Shown here: in pieces, positions 8,341 to 18,211 of the stretch
Numbering within the stretch: position 1 is the stretch's first letter
Layout: each line of letters opens with the position of its first letter
Origin: Roseomonas genomospecies 6
GTDB lineage: Bacteria; Pseudomonadota; Alphaproteobacteria; Azospirillales; Azospirillaceae
Length of the DNA: 64,000 nucleotides
Direction of reading: 5' to 3'
Assembly: GCF_008365375.1 (NCBI RefSeq)
Contig: NZ_QOKW01000002.1
Coordinates: 1 to 64,000, forward strand
Translations under genes and position numbers: made by a program
The notes under the pieces: model-generated
Databases searched by the model: none
The model's input: the letters and a program-made list of their open reading frames with translations, nothing else
What the model was told of the DNA's origin: nothing

Positions 8341-8469
8341 AGTTGACTTGGGGTCCCGGCTCCGGATGTGGCACTCAATGCTTGAGGACAGACCTTTCGC
8401 CCGGATATTGATGCGCACGCTTTTCCGCCCGTCCGCCATAACCCGCACCCAATACTGCAGGAACATCCG

Positions 8470-9825
8470 ATGACTCCGCACCGCCCGCTCGCCTGCGTCA
8501 TTCTCGCCGCCGGCAAAGGCACCCGCATGAAGTCGGACCTGCCGAAGGTCCTGCACCGCGTCGCCGGGCAGCCGATGGTCGGCCATGTCCTGTCCGCGGT
8601 GAAGGCGCTCGACCCCGACCATGTGGTCGTGGTGGTCGGCCCCGGCATGGACGATGTGGCCGACGCCGTCGCCCCCTACCCCACCGCCGTCCAGCACGAG
8701 CAGCGCGGCACCGCCGACGCCGTGCGCGCCGCCTTCGGCCTGCTGGAGGGCTTCGACGGCGACGTGGTGGTCCTTTACGGCGATACGCCGCTGGTCACCC
8801 CGGACACGCTGCGCGCCATGGTCGCCGCACGGCGCCAGCCGAGCGACCCGGCGGTGGTCGTCCTGGGCATGCGTCCCGACGATCCCGGCGCCTATGGCCG
8901 CCTGATCCTGAACGCCCGCGGCGGGCTGGAGAAGATCGTCGAGTATCTGGACGCCTCGGAGGAGGAGCGCCGGGTCACCCTGTGCAACGCCGGGCTGATG
9001 GCCTTCGACGGCACGCGGATGTTCGACCTGATCAACCGGATCGGCAACGCCAACGCCAAGAGCGAATACTACCTCACCGACGTGGTCCAGATCGCCCGCG
9101 GCAACGGCATGGCCTGCGCGGTGGTGGAGGCCGCCCCGGCTGAGGTCGTCGGCGTCAACTCCCGCGCCGAGTTGTCGGAGGTGGAGAGGCTGATCCAGCG
9201 CCGCCTGCGCAAGGCCGCCATGGACAACGGCGCCACCCTGACCGACCCGGACAGCGTCACCTTCTGCGTGGACACGCGGCTGGGCCGCGACGTGATCGTC
9301 GGCCCGCATGTGGTGTTCGGCCCCGGCGTGGTGGTCGCCGACCGGGTCGAGATCAAGGCCTTCAGCCATCTGGAGCAGGTGCGCGTGGACAGCGGCGCCC
9401 AGGTCGGCCCCTATGCCCGCCTGCGGCCGGGCGCGGAGATCGGCCCGGACGCCCACATCGGCAACTTCGTCGAGATCAAGAACGCGAAGATCGAGGCCGG
9501 GGCCAAGGTCAACCACCTGACCTACATCGGCGACGCGCGGGTGGGGGCGAAGGCCAACATCGGCGCCGGGACCATCACCTGCAATTACGACGGCTACGCC
9601 AAGAGCCACACCGACATCGGCGCCGGGGCCTTCATCGGCTCCAACACCGCGCTGGTGGCTCCGGTCAAGGTGGGCGACGGCGCGATCGTCGGGGCGGGCA
9701 GCGTGGTCACCACCGACGTGGAGGGCGACGCGCTTGCCGTGGCACGCGGGCGCCAGCAGGCTTACACCGGCTGGGCCAGGCGTTTCCGCGAACGGAAGCA
9801 AAACGAGAAAGCGAAAAAGGCGTAA
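8470..9825 (+). CDS. glmU: Bifunctional GlcN-1-P acetyltransferase / GlcNAc-1-P uridyltransferase
   Basis: Makes UDP-GlcNAc for peptidoglycan and LPS: acetylates glucosamine-1-phosphate, then uridylates it. The 451-residue product is full length. The N-terminal Rossmann pyrophosphorylase domain shows LAAGKGTRMKSDLPKVLH and YGDTPLV; the C-terminal left-handed beta-helix has hexapeptide repeats, the acetyl-transfer His in KVNHLTYIGD and the NYDG loop. AGGAA lies about 6 nt before the ATG. glmS follows after 57 nt and the pair ends at one terminator, so they form an operon supplying both halves of the hexosamine pathway. Confidence 0.97.
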   Translation: MTPHRPLACVILAAGKGTRMKSDLPKVLHRVAGQPMVGHVLSAVKALDPDHVVVVVGPGMDDVADAVAPYPTAVQHEQRGTADAVRAAFGLLEGFDGDVVVLYGDTPLVTPDTLRAMVAARRQPSDPAVVVLGMRPDDPGAYGRLILNARGGLEKIVEYLDASEEERRVTLCNAGLMAFDGTRMFDLINRIGNANAKSEYYLTDVVQIARGNGMACAVVEAAPAEVVGVNSRAELSEVERLIQRRLRKAAMDNGATLTDPDSVTFCVDTRLGRDVIVGPHVVFGPGVVVADRVEIKAFSHLEQVRVDSGAQVGPYARLRPGAEIGPDAHIGNFVEIKNAKIEAGAKVNHLTYIGDARVGAKANIGAGTITCNYDGYAKSHTDIGAGAFIGSNTALVAPVKVGDGAIVGAGSVVTTDVEGDALAVARGRQQAYTGWARRFRERKQNEKAKKA

Positions 9826-9882
9826 GATTGCCCCGGTTGACCGTTCACCCGGCCCCGGCCATCATTCAGGAGTTGCAGGTTC

Positions 9883-11709
<1,827 letters not shown>

Positions 11710-11725
11710 ATCCGCCTGGTCAAGG

Positions 11726-11758
11726 AAAAAGCCCCCGCCCAACCGGCGGGGGCTTTTT
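11726..11758 (+). terminator. Intrinsic terminator of glmU-glmS
   Basis: A 14-bp perfect stem (11726-11739 with 11745-11758), 5-nt loop and TTTTT tail, starting 17 nt after the glmS stop. The flanking A run makes it potentially bidirectional, but the convergent kinase gene ends about 100 nt away. Confidence 0.92.
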
Positions 11759-11854
11759 CATGTCCGCTGTCGGCGGATGTACAATCCGGCTCCTCGCAGC
11801 CCGATCAACGCAAACTGCGGGAGAACTGGGAAACGGGGACCAGCGCACTCCCAT

Positions 11855-13720
11855 TCAAGCCGGTGGCCTGGGGCACAACTCCATGACGATGCGGAGGAAC
11901 AGGCTGACGTCGAGCGGCTTGGCGAGGTAGTGCAGGAAGCCCGCCTCCATCCCCCGGCGGATGACGCTGGGGTTGACGTTGGCGGATAGGGCGATGACCG
12001 GGATGTGACTGGTCCTGGGATCGGCCTTGAGCAGGCCCAAGGCCTCGATGCCGTTCATGCCGGGCAGGTTGACGTCGAGCACGATGACGTTGGGCTGGGC
12101 CGCCGCCGCCACCTCGATGCCGATCTCTGCGGTGGGTGCCGAGGCCAAGGTGAAGTCGGGCAGTTCGGTCACCAGATCGCGCATGAGCTGGAGGTTGACT
12201 GGATTGTCCTCCACATAGAGCAGCCTGCGGGGGGCCCCGGCGGTTATGCGCAGCGAATCGTGCGCATTTTCCTCGACCGTCTCCGGCGGGGCGGTCAGGG
12301 GACCCGGGCTGGCTGGCACCTCCACCCAAAAGGTGGTGCCGCGCCCCATCTCGGTCTCGAAGCCGATGCGGCCGTCCATGGCTTCCATCATGCGCTTGGT
12401 GATGGTCAGGCCAACGCCGGTGCCCTCGATTTCGGTGGTTTCGGCGCCCAGACGGTTGAACGGCTCGAAGATCTGGGAGTGCTTTTCAGGCGGGATGCCT
12501 GGGCCGTCGTCGGCGACCACGAAGCGCACCGAGCCCCCGCCACCCGCTTCCGCGGCCAAGCGGACGGTGCCGCCGGGACGATTGTACTTCACCGCGTTGG
12601 AGGTCAGATTGAGCAGCACCTGCTTCAAACGCATGTGGTCCGCGTACACCCACCCGGCCACGTCGTCGGCCACCTTCCAGTCATGGACCACCGTGGTGCC
12701 GCGAGTGGTGAAGGCACGGGTCAGTTCCAGCACCTCGGCCATCAGTGCCTTGGTTTCAATGGGCTCGACCGACAGCATCAGCACACCGCTCTCGATGCGG
12801 GCCAGGTCGAGCACCTCGTTGATCAGGCTGAGCAGGTGGTTGCCGCCTTTCATGATCTGCTGAACGCGGAAGCGCTGCTTGTCGTCGAGCGGCGCCGAGA
12901 TGGCGCTGTCGAGGATCTGGGCGAAACCCAAGATGGCGTTCAGAGGCGTGCGCAGTTCGTGGCTCATGGACGACAGGAAGTCGGACTTGGCCCGATTGGC
13001 GCGTTCGGCGGCCTCCTTGGCGACGCGCAGTTCGTCCTGCTGGCGCTCCAGCTTGGCCAGGGCGTCACTCAGCGACCGGGTGCGCTCGAACACCCGTTCC
13101 TCCAACTCGTCGTGGGCGCGTTGCAGTTCTTCCTCGGCGCGCTTGCGCTCGGCCACCTCGGCCGCCAGGGTGGTGTTGGCGCGGCGCAGCTCCTCGCCCC
13201 GCAAGCGCAACTCCTCGTTGGCGATGCCCATGCTGGCGATCATGTTGGTGACGAGGGTGAAGAAGCCCATCATCAGCCGGACCCGGTCTTCCGAAAGAAC
13301 CGGAACCCGGTTCAGGGCCGCAAGATAGTGCTCGTCGGGGAAGCCGAATTGGCGGGCCTGGGCCAGGAAAGCCTCGGCGTCGGGCCGCTCGAAGAAGAAC
13401 TGTCCGGTGAAGAAGTTGCCGACATGCTTGCCCTCGACGACGATCGGCATGGCGGCGTCGACCAGACCGTTTCGGCATTTGTAGACTTTGTAGGGCTGCC
13501 CCTGATCGAGGCTGGCCGCCAACTCGGTGTCGCTTTCGTGGCACCGGGACGCGGTGCCCGGATGGACGCGGTGGAACCGCGTGCAGATATCCTGCCAGCC
13601 GGTGGCGACGAGAATGTTACCTTCGAGATCAAGGACAGCGGTCACCGCGCCGGTCAGGGTGGTAAATTCCTCGCAAAGCCTTTGCAGGTGGGCGATCGGC
13701 AGAAATTCCGACAATTTCAC
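11855..13720 (-). CDS. PocR-domain hybrid sensor histidine kinase
   Basis: A 621-residue hybrid kinase. The N-terminal domain (about 5-165) has the PocR sensory pattern: ICTRFHR, then SRCHESD, KCRNGLVDAAMPIVV and a GNFFTGQFFF segment; PocR domains are thought to bind small metabolites such as hydrocarbon derivatives or diols, with conserved cysteines. A coiled coil (about 170-235) leads to HisKA ([15 protein letters not shown]), HATPase (LTSNAVKYN, DDGPGIPPEK, GTGVGLTI) and a receiver (YVEDNPVN, VLDVNLPGMNG, LAKPLD). No membrane segment. It stands alone between glmS and a 408-nt gap, so output partner and signal are unknown. It could report on the cell's own carbon metabolism. Confidence 0.88.
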   Translation of the reverse strand: MKLSEFLPIAHLQRLCEEFTTLTGAVTAVLDLEGNILVATGWQDICTRFHRVHPGTASRCHESDTELAASLDQGQPYKVYKCRNGLVDAAMPIVVEGKHVGNFFTGQFFFERPDAEAFLAQARQFGFPDEHYLAALNRVPVLSEDRVRLMMGFFTLVTNMIASMGIANEELRLRGEELRRANTTLAAEVAERKRAEEELQRAHDELEERVFERTRSLSDALAKLERQQDELRVAKEAAERANRAKSDFLSSMSHELRTPLNAILGFAQILDSAISAPLDDKQRFRVQQIMKGGNHLLSLINEVLDLARIESGVLMLSVEPIETKALMAEVLELTRAFTTRGTTVVHDWKVADDVAGWVYADHMRLKQVLLNLTSNAVKYNRPGGTVRLAAEAGGGGSVRFVVADDGPGIPPEKHSQIFEPFNRLGAETTEIEGTGVGLTITKRMMEAMDGRIGFETEMGRGTTFWVEVPASPGPLTAPPETVEENAHDSLRITAGAPRRLLYVEDNPVNLQLMRDLVTELPDFTLASAPTAEIGIEVAAAAQPNVIVLDVNLPGMNGIEALGLLKADPRTSHIPVIALSANVNPSVIRRGMEAGFLHYLAKPLDVSLFLRIVMELCPRPPA

Positions 13721-14128
13721 GGCATCCGCTCCGGCTTAGAGGGCGGGCAAAGGGTTCCCGTATTCACACCGCAGCAGTATAACACTATCGGCCGATGGGT
13801 CCTAGACAGTCAGGGCAATCGGGCGAAGCCTGTTCCGTTGCACGTCAGATCGCAATCCCTCGGGGGAGGCTGGACGGCGATGGGTGCGGTCGGGACCGAG
13901 CCGGACCGGATTGAAGGTGCCTTGGCGGGACATTGCGTTGTTGACTACCCCGCCGCCGCCGCCAGGAATTTTCCCAAGCTCGCCAAGTTCATCCCCATGC
14001 CGGAGCCCAAGGCCGGCGCCCGGGCCGGCGCGAGGAGGCCGGTGCCTGCCGTTCCGCCCTCGTGATCGGCGGAGATGCGCTCGAGCAACATCCGACCTTT
14101 CAACACCGTCAGCGTTACAAAAATCCCG
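13721..14128. other. 408-nt gap, no supported gene
   Basis: It holds the upstream region of the PocR kinase (right side of that gene) and the 3' side of the DUF882 gene. Short frames on both strands lack ribosome sites and family patterns. A GC-rich stretch near 13952-14040 (GCCGCCGCCGCC, then CCGGCGCCCGGGCCGGCGCG) could fold strongly. Confidence 0.5.
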
Positions 14129-14716
14129 TCAGGCCGCCCAATGGCGCTTCGGACCGACGTCCACATGGACGAAGTTGCTGTCCGGGTAGTAGCCCACCCC
14201 GCCACCGCGCAGGCTCAGCGCCGCCCGCTGCAAGGTGCGCAGCGGCAGGCCCGGCACCCGCAGGTCGATGGCCTTGCCCTGCATGTGGAAGCTGTTCTGG
14301 GCCACGCCGCCGCCGTCCTGCTCGCGCAGCCAGGCGTTGGTCTCCGGGGACCGGTAGCCGGAGATGATGTGCACCGGGTTCTTGCTGCCGACCTTGCGCG
14401 TCAGGGCGTGCAGCAGGTCGAGAAGCTTCGGGTCGATGGGATGCACCGCGCCGGTGCGGTGGTCGCGCAGCAGATGGTTGATCTCGCGCAGACCCTCACG
14501 CTGATAACGGCCCTTGGCCCAATATTCGGTCCGCACCCGCTCCCCGGTGTGGAGGTTGAGGAGGACCAATTGCCGGGGAGGAGCGCGCAGCGCCGCCTCC
14601 GACACCTCGGGCGCCATCACCATCCCGGCGGCGGCGGTGGCCAGACCGATGCGCAACAGTTCCCGCCGGCCGAGCTTGGCTGCTGGGGTCGGTTGGAATT
14701 CGGCCTCGGTCATCAT
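14129..14716 (-). CDS. DUF882 / YcbK-like M15 peptidase, Tat-exported
   Basis: A cell-wall hydrolase-like protein of about 195 residues. The N terminus carries a twin-arginine signal (GRRELLRIGLATAAAG, ending near VSEA), so the folded protein is probably exported by Tat. The mature part has the DUF882/peptidase M15 pattern: SGYRSPETNAWLRE, zinc-site SFHMQGKAIDLR, and VHVDVGPKRHW with the second His ligand. Start: ATG 14716 is followed by a second ATG at 14713, which is better spaced from GGAGG. E. coli YcbK (MepK) cleaves 3-3 peptidoglycan crosslinks; the same activity here is by analogy. Confidence 0.83.
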   Translation of the reverse strand: MMTEAEFQPTPAAKLGRRELLRIGLATAAAGMVMAPEVSEAALRAPPRQLVLLNLHTGERVRTEYWAKGRYQREGLREINHLLRDHRTGAVHPIDPKLLDLLHALTRKVGSKNPVHIISGYRSPETNAWLREQDGGGVAQNSFHMQGKAIDLRVPGLPLRTLQRAALSLRGGGVGYYPDSNFVHVDVGPKRHWAA

Positions 14717-15088
14717 GCCTCCATCGGGTCCCGAACGGGGCGGTGGGTGCACCATCCCCTTTTTGTCCGATGCCTTTTGGCGGCAGAGCCCCCGCTTGTG
14801 TCAAGAAACCAATGGTTAACGTTTTAAAGGATGCCGTCTTTTCCGTGCTTTCCGGGCCGGAAATCCGCCCGTCGGGGCGGCGGAGCGTCGCGTTACAGCC
14901 CTGAAACACAAGCCGCCACCAACCCGATTCGCCCGAGTCCCACCCGATTCGCGCCCGGCCGTGGCAAAGCTGCGGCAAAAAGCGGCAACCAAAAGGGGTA
15001 CTGCCGCAGCCTGTACCGTTTAGCCTTCGGTAAGGAATCCACCCCCATAGTTTGGATAGCGAAAACAACCCCCGTCAGAATCCTGCCC
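14717..15088. other. 372-nt divergent intergenic region
   Basis: It lies between the DUF882 gene and the large pentapeptide gene and presumably carries both promoters. An 11-bp direct repeat ACCCGATTCGC occurs at 14922-14932 and 14942-14952, two helical turns apart, as in a tandem protein-binding site. There is an AT-richer patch at 14808-14825 (AATGGTTAACGTTTTAAA). No gene supported. Confidence 0.4.
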
Positions 15089-16396
15089 GTGCCCCCCGTC
15101 GCCACAGCCCCAGCGCCGGCCACCTCCTATCTTCGGCCCGATCAACTGGCCGAAGTTCTGGATCGGCATGCCCGCTGGATCAAGGGCCAGCCGGGCGGCG
15201 CGCGCGCCAATCTGGCCCTGGCGGATCTGGAGGGCGCGGACCTGTCGCAGCGCGACCTGCGCGGCGCCCGGCTGGTCGGCGCGAAGCTGGCGCGCTGCCG
15301 TCTCAGCGGCACCAATCTGGCCGGCGCCGATCTGTTCGGCGTGGATTTGCGCGACGCGGACATCACGCGCGCCAACCTGATGCAGACGGATTTGCGCGGC
15401 GCCCGGCTGCGCTCCGCCGATTTCTCGAACGCCAATCTTCGCGGCGCGGACCTGCGGGTCGGAACGCTGGAGCCGGGAGGTGCCGCCCGTTGCGGCACCG
15501 GGCCGGACGCGCAGGATGCCGAGGCGACCCGGCAGACGCACCGGACCGCCCTGGCCCGGCTTCAGGGCGGTGCTACGGCGGAAGGGGGCATCCCGACGGA
15601 CCTGACCGGCGCCGTTCTGGCCGGCGCCAACCTGACGGAGGCCGACCTGTGCGGGGCGGTCCTTCAGAACGCCGACCTGACGGGAGCGGTGCTGACCGAC
15701 GCCAACCTGTCCGGCGCGCGGCTGAACGGGGCCAACCTGACCGGCGCCCTGCTGGACGGCGCCACCTTCGACAACGCCGATCTGGTCGGCACGCGGATGG
15801 TCGATTGCGACCTGTCGCGGGCCAAGCTGGGTTCCGCCTGCATGACCCGGCCCATCGACAGCATGGGGTCGGAGATCCAGCGGGCGATTTTCGATCATGA
15901 GCGCTGGATCGACAGCTTCGGCCAGCGGGGCGAGCGGGCCGACCTGGACGGCGCCGACCTCAGCCGCGCCGACCTGCGTGGCGTCACCCTGAGCGCGGCC
16001 TCGCTGCGAGGCGCCAACCTGTCCGACGCGGCGCTGACCGGCGCGCGGCTGATGATGGCCGACCTGTCCGGCGCCAATCTGGAGCGTGCGAACCTGATGG
16101 GCGCCGACCTGTCCGGAGCCAACCTCAGCTTCGCCCATCTGGCCGGCGCCGATCTGACTCGCGTGAACCTCGGCCCGGCGGAGATCAAGGACCCCAACGG
16201 ACGGCCAACCGGGCGCTCCTGGGCCGCGAACCTGATGGGCGCCGACCTGCGGCAGGCGATGCTGACCGACTCCCGCATGGTCCAGGCCAACCTGACCGAT
16301 GCCGATTTGGAGAACGCCGACCTGGACGGGGCGGACCTGGACGGTGCGAAGCTCCAGCGCGCGCATCTCAAGGGCAAGGCGCCGCGGCGGCGCTGA
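15089..16396 (+). CDS. Large two-lobed pentapeptide-repeat protein
   Basis: About 435 residues, nearly all A(D/N)LXX pentapeptide repeats, which fold as a right-handed quadrilateral beta helix. Two repeat blocks are each introduced by a cap: H27xxW30 in LDRHARWIKGQPGGARANL, and H270xxW273 in FDHERWIDSFGQRGERADL. A non-repeat, polar insert (about 132-170) interrupts the first block. The start is taken as GTG 15089 just before the first cap; no strong ribosome site marks it, and upstream residues look non-coding. No signal peptide, so it is cytoplasmic. Some pentapeptide proteins mimic DNA and protect gyrase (MfpA/Qnr), but nothing here ties this one to that. It shares its plan with the protein at 46788-48269 but lacks the PilZ tail. 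Confidence 0.82.
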   Translation: MPPVATAPAPATSYLRPDQLAEVLDRHARWIKGQPGGARANLALADLEGADLSQRDLRGARLVGAKLARCRLSGTNLAGADLFGVDLRDADITRANLMQTDLRGARLRSADFSNANLRGADLRVGTLEPGGAARCGTGPDAQDAEATRQTHRTALARLQGGATAEGGIPTDLTGAVLAGANLTEADLCGAVLQNADLTGAVLTDANLSGARLNGANLTGALLDGATFDNADLVGTRMVDCDLSRAKLGSACMTRPIDSMGSEIQRAIFDHERWIDSFGQRGERADLDGADLSRADLRGVTLSAASLRGANLSDAALTGARLMMADLSGANLERANLMGADLSGANLSFAHLAGADLTRVNLGPAEIKDPNGRPTGRSWAANLMGADLRQAMLTDSRMVQANLTDADLENADLDGADLDGAKLQRAHLKGKAPRRR

Positions 16397-16609
16397 GCCC
16401 GCCCCTTCCTCCGGCAACCGTCATCATCGCGCAAAGGAACGCGGCGCATAGTGCGGCACCTCGATCCGCCAGACGATCCGCCATGCCCACCCTTCCCCGC
16501 CGCGGCGCCCCGCCCGCGCTGAGGAGTCGGGCAGGCCGACGTCCGCAGGATGGGAGAATGACGGGAATCGGCCTTGCTTTTTGTCGCCATCTCAGAAAAT
16601 ATTGCGGCC

Positions 16610-17065
16610 ATGGACGATATTGACCGGAAAATCATAGCGCGCATCCAGGTGGACGGACGCGCTTCCTACGCCGACATCGGTGCTGCGGCGGGGCTGTCGG
16701 TGTCCGCCGTGAACGAGCGGCTGAAGAAACTGCAGGCAAACGGCGTGATTCAGGGCTGGGGCGCGCGGGTCTCTCCCAAGGCCGCCGGCCTCGACGTGCT
16801 GGCCTTCGTGGAGGTGCTGCTGGACCGGCCGGAGCATGACGCGCCCTTCCGCGAGGCCATGCGCGCCATGCCGGCGGTTCAGGAATGCCACCACGTCACC
16901 GGGGACTGGTCCTATCTGCTGAAAATTCGCGTGCCGGACACGGACGCGCTGGAGCGCTTCCTGTCCGACCGGCTGAAGAGCCTCCCCGGCGTGGTCCGCT
17001 CGCACACCGTGATCGCGCTGTCATCCGTCAAGGAAACGCCGGTCCTTCCCATCGTTTCAGACTGA
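16610..17065 (+). CDS. Lrp/AsnC-family transcriptional regulator
   Basis: A 151-residue feast/famine regulator. It begins MDDIDRKIIARIQVDGRASY (the winged HTH start of the family), with recognition helix VNERLKKLQANGVIQGW, and ends with the RAM ligand-binding domain (ECHHVTGDWSYLLKIRV). Such proteins form octamers that respond to amino acids. The start is fixed by the canonical N terminus; the AT-rich AGAAAATATT just upstream could be its own operator or -10 region. A LysE-type exporter follows after 19 nt in the same direction, the usual arrangement in which the regulator controls amino-acid export. Confidence 0.92.
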   Translation: MDDIDRKIIARIQVDGRASYADIGAAAGLSVSAVNERLKKLQANGVIQGWGARVSPKAAGLDVLAFVEVLLDRPEHDAPFREAMRAMPAVQECHHVTGDWSYLLKIRVPDTDALERFLSDRLKSLPGVVRSHTVIALSSVKETPVLPIVSD

Positions 17066-17084
17066 CCCGTTCGGAGCGTCCGCC

Positions 17085-17711
17085 ATGGACACGCTGCCGG
17101 CCCTCCTGAAGGGCCTCGTCATCGGCTTCAGCATCGCCGCCCCGGTCGGGCCGATCGGGCTGCTGTGCATCCGCCGCACCCTGTCCGACGGGCCGGCGCA
17201 CGGCTTCGCCAGCGGGCTGGGAGCGGCCAGCGCGGACGCGGTCTATGGCGCCATCGCCGGCTTCGGGGTGGCACTGGTGACCGACGCGCTGATCGGGGCG
17301 CAGGTGACGCTGAAGCTGGTGGGCGGCCTGATGCTGCTGTGGCTGGGGTGGAGCACCCTGCGCGCCCGTCCGGCGGAGCGGCCCGCGGCAGCCGGCGGAG
17401 CCGCCGGTCTGGCCGGCGCCTATGCCTCCACCTTCGCGCTGACGCTTGCCAACCCGGCGACGATCCTCAGCTTCGCCGCGGTGTTCGGCGGGCTGGGCGT
17501 TTCGGCGGCCGGCGAGGGGAACAGTACCACCGTGGCCGCCCTGCTCGTCGCGGGCGTCTTCAGCGGTTCGGCCTTGTGGTGGTTGGGTCTCAGCGCCTCG
17601 GTCGGGGCGTTCCGGCGCCGGGTCACGCCCGCCGCCATGCTGTGGATCAACCGCGGCTCGGGCGCGGTGCTGGGAGGGTTCGGGATCGCGGCCCTCGCCT
17701 CGCTTTTGTGA
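17085..17711 (+). CDS. LysE-family amino-acid exporter
   Basis: An inner-membrane exporter of 208 residues with six predicted helices. It has the LysE/RhtB signature AAPVGPIGLLCIRRTL after the first helix and the conserved TLANPATILSF in the middle. It probably exports one or more amino acids or related metabolites when they accumulate; the substrate cannot be read from sequence. It is cotranscribed with the Lrp-type regulator just upstream. The gene converges on a tiny membrane protein gene 29 nt downstream. Confidence 0.9.
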   Translation: MDTLPALLKGLVIGFSIAAPVGPIGLLCIRRTLSDGPAHGFASGLGAASADAVYGAIAGFGVALVTDALIGAQVTLKLVGGLMLLWLGWSTLRARPAERPAAAGGAAGLAGAYASTFALTLANPATILSFAAVFGGLGVSAAGEGNSTTVAALLVAGVFSGSALWWLGLSASVGAFRRRVTPAAMLWINRGSGAVLGGFGIAALASLL

Positions 17712-17740
17712 GGCGGGAGGCGCCGGTCACCCGGCAAGCA

Positions 17741-17869
17741 TCACAGAAGGATCGTCACCGGGCCGCCCAGCGCGACGGCGGCGACGATCAGGATGGCGAC
17801 CGCCGTCAGCTTTTCCGCAGCCGACCAACGCTGCCAATCCTTCTTGAAGCTCTTGAGTTCCTGGGCCAT
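17741..17869 (-). CDS. Tiny single-pass membrane protein
   Basis: Forty-two residues: a basic amphipathic front (LKSFKKDWQRWSAAEK) and one membrane segment (LTAVAILIVAAVALGGPVTI). The start is fixed by GGAGG five nt upstream of the ATG; longer in-frame upstream sequence is not coding. No family recognised. The charged helix plus one membrane span is seen in small stress or envelope-tuning proteins, but that is only a description. Confidence 0.55.
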   Translation of the reverse strand: MAQELKSFKKDWQRWSAAEKLTAVAILIVAAVALGGPVTILL

Positions 17870-18162
17870 GGCAACCTCCGCCATCCCTGATTGTCCGTGC
17901 TGAAAGCGACATTGGACGTTTCCAGTTGATGTTTGGTTAACGTCGCCCGGAAACTCTTTCATCCACTCGAATGCCACAGGTAATGGGAAGAAAACATGAT
18001 ACAAGTCAAATAGAAGGCAAAAGCGGGTACAATTTTCGGTATCCCCCTTGGGCAGCCCTGGGGCGCGATCCGCATCCCACGGATGGAAGGGTTCCTCCCG
18101 GCGCACCGGCACCCCAGATCCCTTTGGATACCCATCGACGCGGCGGCGCCGGAGAAGCCTGA

Positions 18163-18198
18163 CCAAGCCCGAACAAAACACCAAGCCCGAACAAAACA
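18163..18198. repeat. 18-bp perfect tandem duplication before the patatin gene
   Basis: The unit CCAAGCCCGAACAAAACA occurs twice head to tail and ends 13 nt before the GTG start. The surrounding 17870-18211 stretch (342 nt) has no supported gene and must hold the divergent promoters of the tiny membrane protein and the patatin. The low-GC repeat within a GC-rich region suggests replication slippage or a duplicated protein-binding site. Confidence 0.8.
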
Positions 18199-18211
18199 CG
18201 AGGTGCTGGCG

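Noticed and set aside
8368..8384. A sigma-54 promoter (TGGCAC...GC) before glmU
   Set aside because: The GG to GC spacing is two bases short of the required -24/-12 arrangement.
8326..9801. A long minus-strand frame opposite glmU
   Set aside because: Shadow of the left-handed helix repeats of glmU; repetitive GADVG-like translation without homology.
9826..9882. A glmS ribozyme upstream of glmS
   Set aside because: The spacer is 57 nt, too short, and the element is confined mainly to Gram-positive bacteria.
12005..14065. A 686-codon plus-strand frame over the PocR kinase and the gap
   Set aside because: Mostly antisense of the kinase; the tail over 13721-14065 has no start or family signal of its own.
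13945..14205. An 86-codon minus-strand frame in the 13.7-14.1 kb gap
   Set aside because: It overlaps the DUF882 3' end out of frame and has no ribosome site.
15089..16396. The repetitive DNA of the pentapeptide genes as a CRISPR or satellite array
   Set aside because: The periodicity is 15 nt, in frame, and degenerate at third positions, so it reflects protein repeats.
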